NCBI GenBank assembly: GCA_947259505.1
Contig: CAMYLT010000005.1
Coordinates: 62,001-126,000 of the forward strand
DNA from: an uncultured Porticoccus sp.
Lineage (GTDB): Bacteria; Pseudomonadota; Gammaproteobacteria; Pseudomonadales; Porticoccaceae
Direction: 5' to 3'
DNA length: 64,000 nucleotides
In this document: piece after piece, positions 1 to 9,316 of the stretch
How the letters are laid out: each line of letters begins with the position of its first letter
Position numbering within the stretch: the stretch's first letter is position 1
Program-made: the position numbers and the translations under genes
The notes under the pieces: generated by a model
Databases searched by the model: none
What the model was told of the DNA's origin: nothing
What the model saw: the letters and a program-made list of their open reading frames with translations, nothing else

Positions 1-887
1 ATGCCGGGCGTATTGGCCACCACCGATTAGGACTGACGACTGGGGGGCCAGCAGACCCATTTGCTTTTGATTGGGCCAATCGCTTGTGTGGAAATGAGCC
101 GGGAACAACAGCCCTGGAAATCACGGTTGGCGGCTTGGTGTTGTCTTGTGAACGATCTACCCGTGTCGCCATCTGTGGTGCAGATATGCCTATGAGCATC
201 AATGGGGTGGTGATGGACGCCTGGCGCAGTTATCACGTCAATGCTGGCGACCGGATATCCGTGGGGTATGCCCGCTCCGGAGTGCGTGCCTATCTGGCCG
301 TGGTGGGTGGATTGGCTATTCTGCCCATCCTCGGCAGCACGTCGACTGTGGTGCGGGAAGCACTGGGTGGACTTGACGGTCGCAAACTGGAGGCGGGTGA
401 TCTGTTGCCTTGCGGTGACTCCCAGGAAATCGACTGCCTGATGGTGCCCGCCGGGTATCGCCCGATGTATAGCAAACGGGTTCTGCTAAGGGTGGTCGTC
501 GGCTACCAGTACGACGCTTTTGATGCAGCACAACGCCAGCGGTTTTTTTCAGCGGAATATCAGGTCTCAAAACAATGCGACAGAATGGGTTATCGACTCG
601 AAGGCCCAACCCTCGATTGCGATCTGCCTGAAATGCTGTCCGAGGGTATATCTCTGGGGGCTATTCAAGTCCCTCCGGACGGGCAACCCATTATATTAAT
701 GTGCGATCGGCAAACCATTGGCGGGTATCCCAAGCTGGGGTCAGTAATATCGGTAGATCTGGCCCAGTTGGCCCAGTTATCTCCCGGTGGCACCGTGTCT
801 TTTACCGCAATCACGGCAGCAGAGGCCCGGCAAATCAGGCTCTCGGCAACCCGTCAGTTTCAGCAAGTTGTGCCGGAGCCATGCTGA
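1..887 (+). CDS. pxpC: 5-oxoprolinase subunit C / KipA-type biotin-dependent carboxyltransferase-like protein (5' end outside window)
   Basis: The reading frame (codons from base 3) is open to the left edge, so the gene starts outside the window; an ATG at 84 lies inside the conserved N-terminal region and is not the start. About 294 residues are visible. The stretch GLTTGGPADPFAFDWANRL near the left edge is typical of the KipA/PxpC family, which with PxpA and PxpB forms the ATP-dependent 5-oxoprolinase converting 5-oxoproline to glutamate. The later parts (GGYPKLGSVISVDLAQLAQL, residues near the C-terminus) also fit. PxpA/PxpB would be expected just upstream, outside the view. The next gene, a D-glutamate cyclase-like protein whose product in the known enzyme is 5-oxoproline, supports the 5-oxoproline assignment. 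Family call is strong; the substrate is inferred. Confidence 0.85.
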   Translation, partial: AGRIGHHRLGLTTGGPADPFAFDWANRLCGNEPGTTALEITVGGLVLSCERSTRVAICGADMPMSINGVVMDAWRSYHVNAGDRISVGYARSGVRAYLAVVGGLAILPILGSTSTVVREALGGLDGRKLEAGDLLPCGDSQEIDCLMVPAGYRPMYSKRVLLRVVVGYQYDAFDAAQRQRFFSAEYQVSKQCDRMGYRLEGPTLDCDLPEMLSEGISLGAIQVPPDGQPIILMCDRQTIGGYPKLGSVISVDLAQLAQLSPGGTVSFTAITAAEARQIRLSATRQFQQVVPEPC

Positions 888-918
888 TGCGGTGCTTTCA
901 AGGTGGAGTGTCAGAAAA

Positions 919-1776
919 ATGAATGACGAAGCCGACCTGCAACTCAGCCAGCGTATTGAAGCACTGCTGGTTGAGCGCAACCTGCGTGGCATGGCGGGTT
1001 TGCGGACACATTTGCAGCCTGGTTATTGCCTCCGGGCGGCGCAGATGCTGTGGAATTGCCGTGGCCCGGTATTGATCGGCACAGGATTTCCCGTGCTGGA
1101 TACATTCGAAACGGATGGCCCTGCTGGTGCTATTGCCCTCTATCGAGTGCTGTCCGACCTGGGTGCGGAGCCTGTATTGGTCTGTAATGAACCTCTGGCT
1201 GCAGCTCTCTCGGAGGATTATCGGGTGGAACCCATGCCATTGGGACAACCGACCGGTCTCAAGGAGGTGGTGCGTAGTAGAGTGGAACGCATTGCTCCGG
1301 AGCTTATTATCAGTATCGAGTTACCCGGTAGGGCTGCTGACGGGCGGTATTACAATATGCGAGGTGAAGATATCAGCAACAATACCTTTTGCTTCGATGA
1401 TTTTCTGTCCATGGCGAATTGCCTGTCTATTGCCATCGGCGACGGTGGCAATGAGATTGGCATGGGTAATGTTATCGATCGCCTTGCTGAGCTGGACATC
1501 GTTCCTTCGGCTACCCGTTGTGACGAGTTAGTGATTGCCGATGTCTCCAATTGGGCCGCTCATGGCTTGGTGGCGATGCTCAGTTACTGGTCAGGTACTG
1601 ACTATCTGGGCGACTGGGATAATCGTGCCGTGCTCGAATATTTGGCTGCCCGAGGCAGTGTTGATGGTGTTACTCGTGAAAATACCCTCTCTGAGGACGG
1701 GTTGCCCAGTGAGAGTGGCAAGCTATTGGTTGCGGCCTTGCAGCAACTGGTAGCTGAGGCTAGATCGGCCCATTAA
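919..1776 (+). CDS. D-glutamate cyclase-like protein (DUF4392 family)
   Basis: A 285-residue protein. The glycine-rich block GDGGNEIGMGNV (about residue 174) is the hallmark of the DUF4392/D-glutamate cyclase C-terminal domain, known from vertebrate DGLUCY, which turns D-glutamate into 5-oxo-D-proline. The ATG at 919 is chosen because AGGTGGAG ends 10 bases upstream; the frame is open further left but that overlaps pxpC. It begins 31 bases after pxpC, so the two are probably cotranscribed. Downstream lie a D-amino-acid aminotransferase and alanine racemase. Family identity is seen directly in the motif; activity on D-glutamate is inferred from the family and neighbours. Confidence 0.8.
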   Translation: MNDEADLQLSQRIEALLVERNLRGMAGLRTHLQPGYCLRAAQMLWNCRGPVLIGTGFPVLDTFETDGPAGAIALYRVLSDLGAEPVLVCNEPLAAALSEDYRVEPMPLGQPTGLKEVVRSRVERIAPELIISIELPGRAADGRYYNMRGEDISNNTFCFDDFLSMANCLSIAIGDGGNEIGMGNVIDRLAELDIVPSATRCDELVIADVSNWAAHGLVAMLSYWSGTDYLGDWDNRAVLEYLAARGSVDGVTRENTLSEDGLPSESGKLLVAALQQLVAEARSAH

Positions 1777-1881
1777 AACGACAGGATTTATCTTTGCCTG
1801 CCTCCGGAGCCGCTGCTAAGATCAGCCGCTTTTCCCGGGTCAGGTAACCATGGTTAGCAAGCTTAGAGAGCAGAGTGAACG

Positions 1882-2736
1882 ATGAGCACAGTATTTTTGA
1901 ACGGTGATTATCTGCCCATGGAGGAAGCCCGTATCTCACCCATGGACCGTGGGTTTCTGTTCGGTGATGGCATCTACGAGGTGCTGCCCTCATACCAAGG
2001 CAAAATGATCGGTTTTGACCTGCATATGACGCGCATGAACAATGGAATGGCATCCATTGGCATAGAGCTGGGCTGGGATAATGCCCGCTGGCGGGAACTG
2101 TGTGACACCCTGATCAATGCCAATGGTGGCGGTAATCTCGCACTGTACCTGCAGGTCAGTCGCGGTGCAGACACGCGCCGTTTTCACGCTTACCCGGAGA
2201 ACGTTACGCCTACGGTGTTTGCCTTTACCTTTGAAATTCCTGCGGAGCCGGTCGCCGACAAGTCCCGCGTGGCCTATCGGGTGGTGACTGACCGGGATTT
2301 GCGCTGGGAGCGTTGCCATATCAAATCCACAGCGTTGCTGGGCAACGTGCTGCATTTTCAGCAGGGCTACCAGCAAGGTGCCGATGAAACCCTGTTGTTC
2401 AATGAGCGGGACGAACTCACCGAGGCCAGCGCCTGTAATGCCTATATCGTCAAGAATGGCGTGGTGATTACGCCGCCGCTGGATAACCACAAGCTACCGG
2501 GTATTACTCGCTATATTCTGCTGGATCTGCTGCGCAAGGATGGTCGTATCCCTGTGGAAGAGCGGGTGGTGACCAAAGACGAAGTGTATAACGCAGACGA
2601 GGTCTGGGTGACCAGTTCCTCCAAGGAGGTGGTTCCGGTGATTGCGGTGGATGGCAAAGCCATCGGCAATGGCGAGATCGGCGATGTATGGCTGATGGCC
2701 CAGCAAATTTATTCCGCCGGCAAGTACGACTACTGA
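1882..2736 (+). CDS. dat: D-amino-acid aminotransferase (class IV PLP enzyme)
   Basis: A 284-residue fold-type IV aminotransferase, the usual length for D-amino-acid transaminases. N-terminal MDRGFLFGDGIYEV is the family signature, and the PLP lysine is Lys148 in HIKSTALLGNV. The HIKS context and the early RGFLFGDGIYE block favour D-alanine aminotransferase over branched-chain transaminase or 4-amino-4-deoxychorismate lyase, but these cannot be fully excluded by eye. The reaction would be D-alanine + 2-oxoglutarate to pyruvate + D-glutamate. It sits between a D-glutamate cyclase-like gene (105 bases upstream) and alanine racemase (31 bases downstream), which fits that chemistry. Confidence 0.85.
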   Translation: MSTVFLNGDYLPMEEARISPMDRGFLFGDGIYEVLPSYQGKMIGFDLHMTRMNNGMASIGIELGWDNARWRELCDTLINANGGGNLALYLQVSRGADTRRFHAYPENVTPTVFAFTFEIPAEPVADKSRVAYRVVTDRDLRWERCHIKSTALLGNVLHFQQGYQQGADETLLFNERDELTEASACNAYIVKNGVVITPPLDNHKLPGITRYILLDLLRKDGRIPVEERVVTKDEVYNADEVWVTSSSKEVVPVIAVDGKAIGNGEIGDVWLMAQQIYSAGKYDY

Positions 2737-2767
2737 TACGTCACAGGGAACAACAACGAAATCTTAT

Positions 2768-3862
2768 ATGTCCAGACCAGCGAAAGCTCTGATTGATCTT
2801 AATGCCTTGCGCCACAACGTCGCGTTGGCCAAAGGCCTTTCCCCCCATTCCGGCACCATGGCCATCGTCAAGGCCAATGCCTACGGCCACGGCGTGGTGC
2901 CGGTGGCGCGGGCGATCGAGGATATGGTGCCGGCGTTCGGTGTTGCCTGTATTGAGGAGGCGCTGGAGCTGCGGGAGGCGGGTATCACGAAACCCATCTG
3001 CCTGCTCGAAGGGGCTTTCTGTTCCGATGAAATTGTCGCCGCGGCAGAGCACGATTTCTGGCTGTCGGTGGTCAGCCGTGAGCAGTTGCAGGTGCTGCTC
3101 GCAGCCAGACTCAACCGACCGGTCAAGGCCTGGCTGTGGGTGGACAGCGGTATGCATCGCCTGGGCATCCGGCCAGAAGAGGTAGTTGACAGCTATGCCG
3201 CGCTGAGCACTACGGGCAATGTCGCGGATTGTGTTGTGTTGGCGACCCATTTTGCCTGTGCCGATGAGCTGAAAAACGAATTCACCCACCAGCAGCTATT
3301 GCGTCTCAAAACGGGCATGGCTGGGCTGCCAGAACAGCCCAGGGTGTCACTCAGTCTGGCCAATTCCGCCGCGCTGATGGCCTGGCCGGAGTGCCGTGCC
3401 GACTGGAATCGCCCCGGCATTATGCTCTATGGCAGTTCACCCTTTTCGGTACACCATCCTCAAGCAGAGAAATTGCTGCCTGTGATGACTCTGACATCCT
3501 CGGTCATTGCCCTTCGCGAAGTGCCCGTTGGTGAATCGGTAGGCTATGCCGCTCGTTGGCATGCCAGCCGTCCTAGCCGCATCGCCACGGTGGCAATTGG
3601 TTACGGAGATGGATATCCCGTGCATGCCCCGGATGGTACCCCTGTACTGGTCAAGGGACAGCGTTGTTCGCTGGTGGGCAGGGTATCGATGGATATGATC
3701 ACTGTGGATGTGACCCATCTATCTGATGTGGCGGTGGGGGATGAAGTGGTGCTGTGGGGTAATGGGTTGTCGGTCAACGAAGTGGCCACCAGCGCCGGGA
3801 CGATCAGTTATGAATTGCTGGCCCGTATGCCCCGACGAGTGCCACGTAGTTATTCTGAGTAA
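2768..3862 (+). CDS. alr: Alanine racemase
   Basis: A 364-residue PLP-dependent alanine racemase of normal length. The PLP lysine is Lys35 in MAIVKANAYGHG, and the opposing catalytic tyrosine is Tyr260 in VGYAARW. The block GYGDGYPV and the C-terminal GTISYELL/RVPRSY region are also typical. It interconverts L- and D-alanine for peptidoglycan, and here could also feed or drain the upstream D-amino-acid aminotransferase. The 31-base gap suggests cotranscription with dat. It runs into the end of the minus-strand symporter gene 9 bases later with no clear hairpin terminator between them. Confidence 0.95.
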   Translation: MSRPAKALIDLNALRHNVALAKGLSPHSGTMAIVKANAYGHGVVPVARAIEDMVPAFGVACIEEALELREAGITKPICLLEGAFCSDEIVAAAEHDFWLSVVSREQLQVLLAARLNRPVKAWLWVDSGMHRLGIRPEEVVDSYAALSTTGNVADCVVLATHFACADELKNEFTHQQLLRLKTGMAGLPEQPRVSLSLANSAALMAWPECRADWNRPGIMLYGSSPFSVHHPQAEKLLPVMTLTSSVIALREVPVGESVGYAARWHASRPSRIATVAIGYGDGYPVHAPDGTPVLVKGQRCSLVGRVSMDMITVDVTHLSDVAVGDEVVLWGNGLSVNEVATSAGTISYELLARMPRRVPRSYSE

Positions 3863-3871
3863 TTTTTTTAT

Positions 3872-5287
3872 TCAATAACTTTCCTGCCGTCTCTGGCGAA
3901 AACCCAGCTGGAGCCCCGCCGTCAGGATCAGCAAGCCTGCCAGAATACCCGCCATGCCTTCGTACACGGCATGGTGCCAACCGAGTTCACGCCACAGCAG
4001 GGCGCTGGCCAGGCCAGCCGTTATTGCCGCCAGACTCAGTCGTGGCGAGGGCCTGGCGCCGACACAAAGCGCTAACAGCAGCGGCGCAAACGCACTGGCC
4101 AGTCCTGACCAAGCCAACACCACCAGACTGAATACACTTTGACTATTGCCCAAGGCCCATAACAGTGCCACCAGTGTCACCAGCACAGTAACGATTTTCA
4201 TGAAGCCAGTGTGCTCAATCCGGTGAGGCAGCAGGTCGTGAGTGATGGCTGCCGAACAGCTCAGTACCAGCGAGTCGGCGGTGGACATGGTGGCGGCGAA
4301 GATGCCCGCCAGCACCAGTCCCACCAACACCGGAGGGAACAGCGCTTGAGCCATGGTGGGCAGTGCCAGCTCGGCGTCGAAACTGCCGCTATCACTCAGG
4401 TAAACCCGGGACAGCATGCCGACGGCGGTGGCCATGGCGTAGAACAGTAAATACCAGAGGTAGTACCAGCACCGCGCCTGGTTCATCTGCGTGCTGTCCT
4501 TCAGGCTCATGAAGCGGATCATAATGTGAGGTTGGCCTATCACCGACAAGCCGGCGAACATCCAGCTGGCGGCAAATAACAGTCCACCGGCCAAGCCTGG
4601 CAGGGCAAGGTCGGAGGGAAACCAGTTGAGAAAGCCTTGTACGCTCGACATCGCCTCGTAGGCTCCTGCACTGCCTCCCAGTGCGGACGTGGCGGAGATG
4701 AGCAGCAGGCCCATGGCAAACAGCATCACCATGGATTGGGCGGCATCGGTCCAAATGGAGGCGCGGATTCCACCAGCAAAGCAATACAGTGTCACCAGGC
4801 TGGCTGAGAGGACTGCTCCAGCCCAGGCAGGCCACTGGAACAGAACCTGTAACGCTTTGCTGCCGGCCACCAATTGGGCGCTGGCGTAGGCCAGCAGAAA
4901 GACCAGCGAAATGATGCCCATGCTGCGTTGCAAGCCATTATGGTTACCGCCATACCAGTTGCTGAGGACCCCCGCATAGCTGACTTCTGCCGTTTTTGGT
5001 GCCTGTTCACGCAGGCGCTGGTGCACAAATTGTGAGGCCAGTAAGTCGCCGGCAATCCAGCCCAACATCAGCCACACGGAGGAGAGACCGGCTGTGTAGG
5101 TGTAGCCGATCACACCGATAAACATGTAGCCGCTGTTGTTGGTGGCCACGGCGGACAGCCCCACCAGCCAGGGTTGCACGCTGTTGCTGGCGAGGTAGTA
5201 ATCCTGTTTGGTGCCGCGACTCTTCCTGGCGGACAGCAGTCCGATCAGGGTAAACATCAGCAGGAAACCGATAAATGAGACGATCAA
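3872..5287 (-). CDS. Sodium:solute symporter (SSS/PutP-like)
   Basis: A 471-residue polytopic membrane protein with about 13 hydrophobic segments. N-terminal LLSARKSRGTKQDYYLASNS and SAVATNNSGYMFIG, and the internal block FAATMSTADSLVLSCSAAI, are typical of the sodium/proline-type SSS family. The start is a TTG with GGGAAG upstream. An internal ATG at 5257 is an alternative but would trim the first membrane segment. It is the last gene in line after ectABC-ask (81 bases after ask), so it may belong to the same transcript and import an osmolyte such as proline. The substrate is inferred from position only. Confidence 0.8.
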   Translation of the reverse strand: MIVSFIGFLLMFTLIGLLSARKSRGTKQDYYLASNSVQPWLVGLSAVATNNSGYMFIGVIGYTYTAGLSSVWLMLGWIAGDLLASQFVHQRLREQAPKTAEVSYAGVLSNWYGGNHNGLQRSMGIISLVFLLAYASAQLVAGSKALQVLFQWPAWAGAVLSASLVTLYCFAGGIRASIWTDAAQSMVMLFAMGLLLISATSALGGSAGAYEAMSSVQGFLNWFPSDLALPGLAGGLLFAASWMFAGLSVIGQPHIMIRFMSLKDSTQMNQARCWYYLWYLLFYAMATAVGMLSRVYLSDSGSFDAELALPTMAQALFPPVLVGLVLAGIFAATMSTADSLVLSCSAAITHDLLPHRIEHTGFMKIVTVLVTLVALLWALGNSQSVFSLVVLAWSGLASAFAPLLLALCVGARPSPRLSLAAITAGLASALLWRELGWHHAVYEGMAGILAGLLILTAGLQLGFRQRRQESY

Positions 5288-5368
5288 TCGGGAGTCTTCC
5301 CGTGGAGTACCTGTCCGAGAATATGGGTGGACAGATATTTGAGGGATTCTGCAAGGCGATTCATCGCG

Positions 5369-6808
5369 TTACACCGCCATGCAGATGGCGCGACCGTGAT
5401 TGTGCACTTCTACCAGGCACTGGTGCAGGCTCTTGATGGCATCCTCCCAATGTTCCTCATTGATCACAAACTGCATATCCACCTGACGCATGGATTGGTG
5501 CATGGCTAACACGCTGATATTTTTTTCTGCCAACGCGCCCACTGTTTTTGCCAGGAGACCCGGCACCTGCATATCGCTGCCGATGGCAGAGACAATAGCT
5601 ACTTCCTGTTGGTTGATTTCAGCCTCGGGGAAGGTTTCCTCCAGTACCCGGCAGATACGCTTCACTGTTTTCAGGTTGGTGGAGAGGTAGTGGGTGATGG
5701 TATTAGCGTTGATGTCTTTAGACACGACATGGGCGCGGAAGCGCTGTATGACGTCTAATATGGCAGTGTCGCACTGGGTGTAATTGCCGGCCATATCCTG
5801 GTCGAACAACTCAATGGCAAACACCCCGCGGCAGCCGGCGATGATTTCTACGCAGGGAGTATCGCTGACATAGTCACTGGTAATCAGCGTGCCGCTGTGT
5901 TCCGGCTCAAAGGTGTTTTTTACTCGCAGGCGAATGTGATTCTGGCGCAAGCCCTTGGCTGCTTTGGGATGAATTGCCTCCATGCCAAGATTGGCGAGCT
6001 GATCTGCCACATCGTAGTTAGTGCGACCAATGGGCACTGCATTTTGGTCGCCGACCACGCGCGGGTCTGCGCTACTGAGGTGGAATTCTTTATGAATGAC
6101 GGCTTCCTCTGCACCGGTAATGACCGCCAGGCGACTGAAGGTCATTTCACTGTAGCCTCGGTCAAAACTGGACATTAATCCGTCATCAGTGTGCGCATAG
6201 CCGGTTACGATGGGTAGTTGTGTGGAGAGGTCCAGCGTTTCAAAGGCGGCTGCAATGCGCTCGTCGAGAGGCATGTGTCGACTGGTTTTCCAGCCGGTGA
6301 GGTCCATGAAACAGGCGTTGATACCATCCCGCTGCAAGAGCTTTGCGGTATTCCAGGCACTGTGGGCTTCTCCGATGCTGGCGAGCATTTCCCGCACGGT
6401 AGCCAAGTGCACCTCCAGCGCAAAATGACCGTGCTGGCAGAGCTTCTTGAGGTCGGCGAGACAGCGTTCCGCTTCTTCCAGGCGACAGCCAATGAACTGG
6501 TTGGCGCTGGCCAGTAGTTGTGGTTCAGGAAACAGCTCGCTGTTAATGGCAAACATGCGTGCTTTCAGTTCGCCCAGTAAATCTTGCCAGCTGTCGTCTT
6601 GGACACCGTTGGCAAACGATGCGAATACTCCCGGATTGCCTGTTTTCTTGTGCTCCAGCAGCTGGTCGGTGATACCACTGTAGGCCGAGACCACAAAGAT
6701 CCGCTGATAAAGACTGTCTCTTGCTGGACGCTTGATAACGTTGTCCCTGACGGCGGCGTAGTTGCTCATGGACGTGCCGCCAATTTTTTCCACACTGTGA
6801 AAACCCAT
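5369..6808 (-). CDS. ask: Ectoine-cluster aspartate kinase
   Basis: A 479-residue aspartokinase of the Ask_Ect type. It begins with the kinase signature VEKIGGTSMSNY, has an amino-acid kinase domain to about residue 310, and ends in paired ACT-like regions (AIVSAIGSDMQVPGLLAKTV). It phosphorylates aspartate as the first step to aspartate semialdehyde, the entry substrate of EctB. Ectoine-linked kinases are generally less feedback-sensitive than the lysine/threonine enzymes; that property is not visible here. AAGGAG lies 10 bases before the ATG. It follows ectC by 59 bases in the same direction. Confidence 0.93.
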   Translation of the reverse strand: MGFHSVEKIGGTSMSNYAAVRDNVIKRPARDSLYQRIFVVSAYSGITDQLLEHKKTGNPGVFASFANGVQDDSWQDLLGELKARMFAINSELFPEPQLLASANQFIGCRLEEAERCLADLKKLCQHGHFALEVHLATVREMLASIGEAHSAWNTAKLLQRDGINACFMDLTGWKTSRHMPLDERIAAAFETLDLSTQLPIVTGYAHTDDGLMSSFDRGYSEMTFSRLAVITGAEEAVIHKEFHLSSADPRVVGDQNAVPIGRTNYDVADQLANLGMEAIHPKAAKGLRQNHIRLRVKNTFEPEHSGTLITSDYVSDTPCVEIIAGCRGVFAIELFDQDMAGNYTQCDTAILDVIQRFRAHVVSKDINANTITHYLSTNLKTVKRICRVLEETFPEAEINQQEVAIVSAIGSDMQVPGLLAKTVGALAEKNISVLAMHQSMRQVDMQFVINEEHWEDAIKSLHQCLVEVHNHGRAICMAV

Positions 6809-6867
6809 TAAAAAATGTCTCCTTATCTTGAGCTGGTCTCGGTCCTAATGCTTTCCCTGACCCGCGC

Positions 6868-7272
6868 TTAAGCGCCGATGGTCTCTGCATCCAGCTCATA
6901 GGCGCCTTCGGCGTTGTGGACCTCTGTGCCGTTCAGTGGCGGGTTGAACACGCAGGCCATTTTCATCTCTGAAAAGGCTCTCAGGATATGCCGGTCGTGT
7001 TTGTCGAGAATGTAAAGGGTGCCGGGGGTGATAGGGTATTTCTTGCCGTCATCGAGGGTTTCGACCTCGCCTTCACCGGACATGCAGAACACCGATTCCA
7101 GATGGTTCTGGTAGTGCATGCGGAAATCAGCACCGGCATAAATGGTGGTGATATGGAAGGAAAAGCCCATGCTGTCATCTTTCAGCAGCATACGAGTGCT
7201 TTCCCAGTTGCCATCGGGAGAGACGATGCGGCGGTCGCTTTGTTCGGCTTGTTGCAGTTGTCTAACGATCAT
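6868..7272 (-). CDS. ectC: L-ectoine synthase
   Basis: A 134-residue cupin, the normal EctC length. Recognisable blocks are the N-terminal MIVRQL, the metal-site region [20 protein letters not shown], and [15 protein letters not shown] near the end. It cyclises N-gamma-acetyl-L-2,4-diaminobutyrate to ectoine, a cytosolic compatible solute. GAGG stands 5 bases before the ATG. It follows ectB by 80 bases and is followed by ask, giving the order ectA-ectB-ectC-ask. No ectoine hydroxylase gene (ectD) is present in the window. Confidence 0.96.
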   Translation of the reverse strand: MIVRQLQQAEQSDRRIVSPDGNWESTRMLLKDDSMGFSFHITTIYAGADFRMHYQNHLESVFCMSGEGEVETLDDGKKYPITPGTLYILDKHDRHILRAFSEMKMACVFNPPLNGTEVHNAEGAYELDAETIGA

Positions 7273-7352
7273 CTTGACCTCGAAGAGTAGTTAAAAAGGT
7301 TGTGGGCGCCCGCAGTTGTCACCACGGGGCCTATCTAGATGAGTGCGGTGGC

Positions 7353-8660
7353 TTAGCCAGCCAGTCGCTTAATGTTGAAATACTTTTTCTGGGCCGGAAT
7401 GCTGTTTTCTCCCGCACAGACTTCACGGATGGCCGTTTCGAGAATGTCGATACCCCGTTCCAGGTTGTCATCGCGGATAACCAGAGGGCAGAGCAGCTTT
7501 ACGACCTGGTCGTCAGCGCCACTGGTTTCAATGATGAGCCCTTGTTTAAAGGCTTCGTGGGTAATTTTTCCGGCCAGTTCACCGTTGACACAGTTGATGC
7601 CCTGAAACATGCCGCGTCCACGGGTTGTGAAGTTACCGTCGCCGTATTGGTCGACAATAGTGTTGAGTCGCTGAGAAACGTATTCCCCTTTCTTTTTCAC
7701 CATCTCGGAGAACTGGGTGTCTGACCAATAATGGTCGATGGCGGCTTTGGCGGTAACAAAGGCAAAGTTGTTGCCGCGGAAGGTGCCGTTGTGTTCGCCA
7801 GGTTTCCAGTGATCAAGATCTGGGCGGATGAGTACCACGGCGAAGGGAAGGCCATAGCCTCCAAGGGATTTCGACATGGTAACGATGTCCGGGTAGATGC
7901 CGGCTTCCTCAAAACTGAAGTAGGTGCCAGTGCGGCCACAGCCTGCCTGGATATCGTCGACAATCAACAGTACCTCGTGTTTGCGACAGACCTTTTCCAG
8001 ATTCTGCAACCACTCGAAACTGGCAGCATTAATGCCACCCTCACCCTGAACCGTTTCCACGATCACGGCGGCGGGTTTGTCGATGCCGCTGCTGGAGTCA
8101 GTCAGCACCTTGTCCAGGTACAAGGTGGTATCAATATGGTCGCCCAGATAGCCGTCATAGGGCATACGACTGGTGCCACTGAGGCTGACCCCTGCGGCGC
8201 CACGATGATGGGAGTTGCCTGTGGCAGCCAGTGAACCCAGGCTGACGCCGTGAAAACCGTTGGTAAAGGCGATGATGTTCTCTCGCCCTGTGATATTGCG
8301 TGCCAGTTTCAGCGCTGCCTCTACCGCATTGGTACCCGTAGGACCGGTGAACTGCATAACGTATTCGAGATTGCGGGGCTTTAGGATTTTTTCGTTAAAG
8401 CTCTCCAGGAATTCACCTTTGGCTCGGGTGTGCAGGTCGAGGCCATGGGTGATGCCGTCCTGATGGATATAGTCCAATAACTTTTCCTTGAACACCGGGT
8501 TGTTGTGCCCATAGTTCAAGGTGCCGGCACCGGCGAGAAAGTCCAGGTACTGATTACCTTCTTCGTCGTAGAGAAACTCACCCTGTGCTTTGTTAAAGAC
8601 GCGGGGAAAAGAGCGGGCGTAACTCTGTACTTCAGATTCGATTTCTTCAAAAATTTTCAT
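7353..8660 (-). CDS. ectB: Diaminobutyrate--2-oxoglutarate transaminase
   Basis: A 435-residue class III PLP aminotransferase. FNKAQGEFLYDEEGNQYLDF at the N-terminus, VDDIQAGCGRTGTYFSFE in the middle and the PLP lysine in TMSKSLGGYGLP are typical of EctB. It transfers an amino group from glutamate to aspartate semialdehyde, giving L-2,4-diaminobutyrate. The start codon overlaps the ectA stop by 4 bases (ATGA), indicating translational coupling. AGAGGA lies upstream within ectA. Confidence 0.95.
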   Translation of the reverse strand: MKIFEEIESEVQSYARSFPRVFNKAQGEFLYDEEGNQYLDFLAGAGTLNYGHNNPVFKEKLLDYIHQDGITHGLDLHTRAKGEFLESFNEKILKPRNLEYVMQFTGPTGTNAVEAALKLARNITGRENIIAFTNGFHGVSLGSLAATGNSHHRGAAGVSLSGTSRMPYDGYLGDHIDTTLYLDKVLTDSSSGIDKPAAVIVETVQGEGGINAASFEWLQNLEKVCRKHEVLLIVDDIQAGCGRTGTYFSFEEAGIYPDIVTMSKSLGGYGLPFAVVLIRPDLDHWKPGEHNGTFRGNNFAFVTAKAAIDHYWSDTQFSEMVKKKGEYVSQRLNTIVDQYGDGNFTTRGRGMFQGINCVNGELAGKITHEAFKQGLIIETSGADDQVVKLLCPLVIRDDNLERGIDILETAIREVCAGENSIPAQKKYFNIKRLAG

Positions 8661-9199
8661 GATGCTATGTCCTCTCCATGAGTAAGTAATGAGGCCTCAC
8701 TGACCTGTGACGCAGTAAAGGGACCGATTCTGACCAGAGTCTCGGTGTCGTGCTGTCCTTGGAAGTGTTTGTCTTGATCAAACAATGTGGTGCTTTCGAG
8801 GGCCGCACCGAGACGATCAGCCAGTCGTCGGAATAGCGCCCATGACCCTTGGTTAGACGCAGTGATGGTCGTTTCCAAATAAGTGACCTCGCGGCACTGG
8901 GGCCTGTTGAGTATGTCCAGTAACATGCGGCTGGCCAGGCCTAGCCCCCTGGCACGTTCGTGGACGGCCACTTGCCAAATAAACAAGGTGTTTGGTTGGG
9001 AAGGCAGCAGGTACCCGGAAATAAAGCCTGTCAGTGTATTGCCCAGTTCAGCAGCGACCGAAGTATTCTGAAAATGCGTGCATTGCAGAAGGTTGCAGTA
9101 GACGGAGTTCTGATCCAGGGGTGGGCATTGGGAAATTAGTTGATATACCTGTACGCCATCCTCTGCCTGTGGCGGACGAAGCGTTATTGTGTGGCTCAT
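8657..9199 (-). CDS. ectA: L-2,4-diaminobutyrate acetyltransferase
   Basis: A 180-residue GNAT acetyltransferase from the ATG at 9199 (MSHTITLRPPQAEDGV). The acetyl-CoA loop is visible as AVHERARGLGLASRML. It acetylates the gamma-amino group of diaminobutyrate, step two of ectoine synthesis. The frame is open to an ATG at 9280, which would add 27 residues unlike the family and has no better ribosome site, so 9199 is preferred. It is the first gene of ectABC-ask and overlaps ectB by 4 bases. A promoter and palindromic operator candidate lie about 120-165 bases upstream. Confidence 0.93.
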   Translation of the reverse strand: MSHTITLRPPQAEDGVQVYQLISQCPPLDQNSVYCNLLQCTHFQNTSVAAELGNTLTGFISGYLLPSQPNTLFIWQVAVHERARGLGLASRMLLDILNRPQCREVTYLETTITASNQGSWALFRRLADRLGAALESTTLFDQDKHFQGQHDTETLVRIGPFTASQVSEASLLTHGEDIAS

Positions 9200-9316
9200 G
9201 GTGCTTGGTTTCTCGATTAAATTGATACAGCTCAAATGACTATTTTGGCTGTTTATGGAAAGTATCTGTTGTTCTATCAATGAGTAGTGTGGATTTTGTT
9301 TGTTTTTTCAATTTTA

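Noticed and set aside
84..887. ATG at 84 as the start of the first gene
   Set aside because: The frame is open to the left edge and already encodes family-conserved sequence before 84, so the gene begins outside the window.
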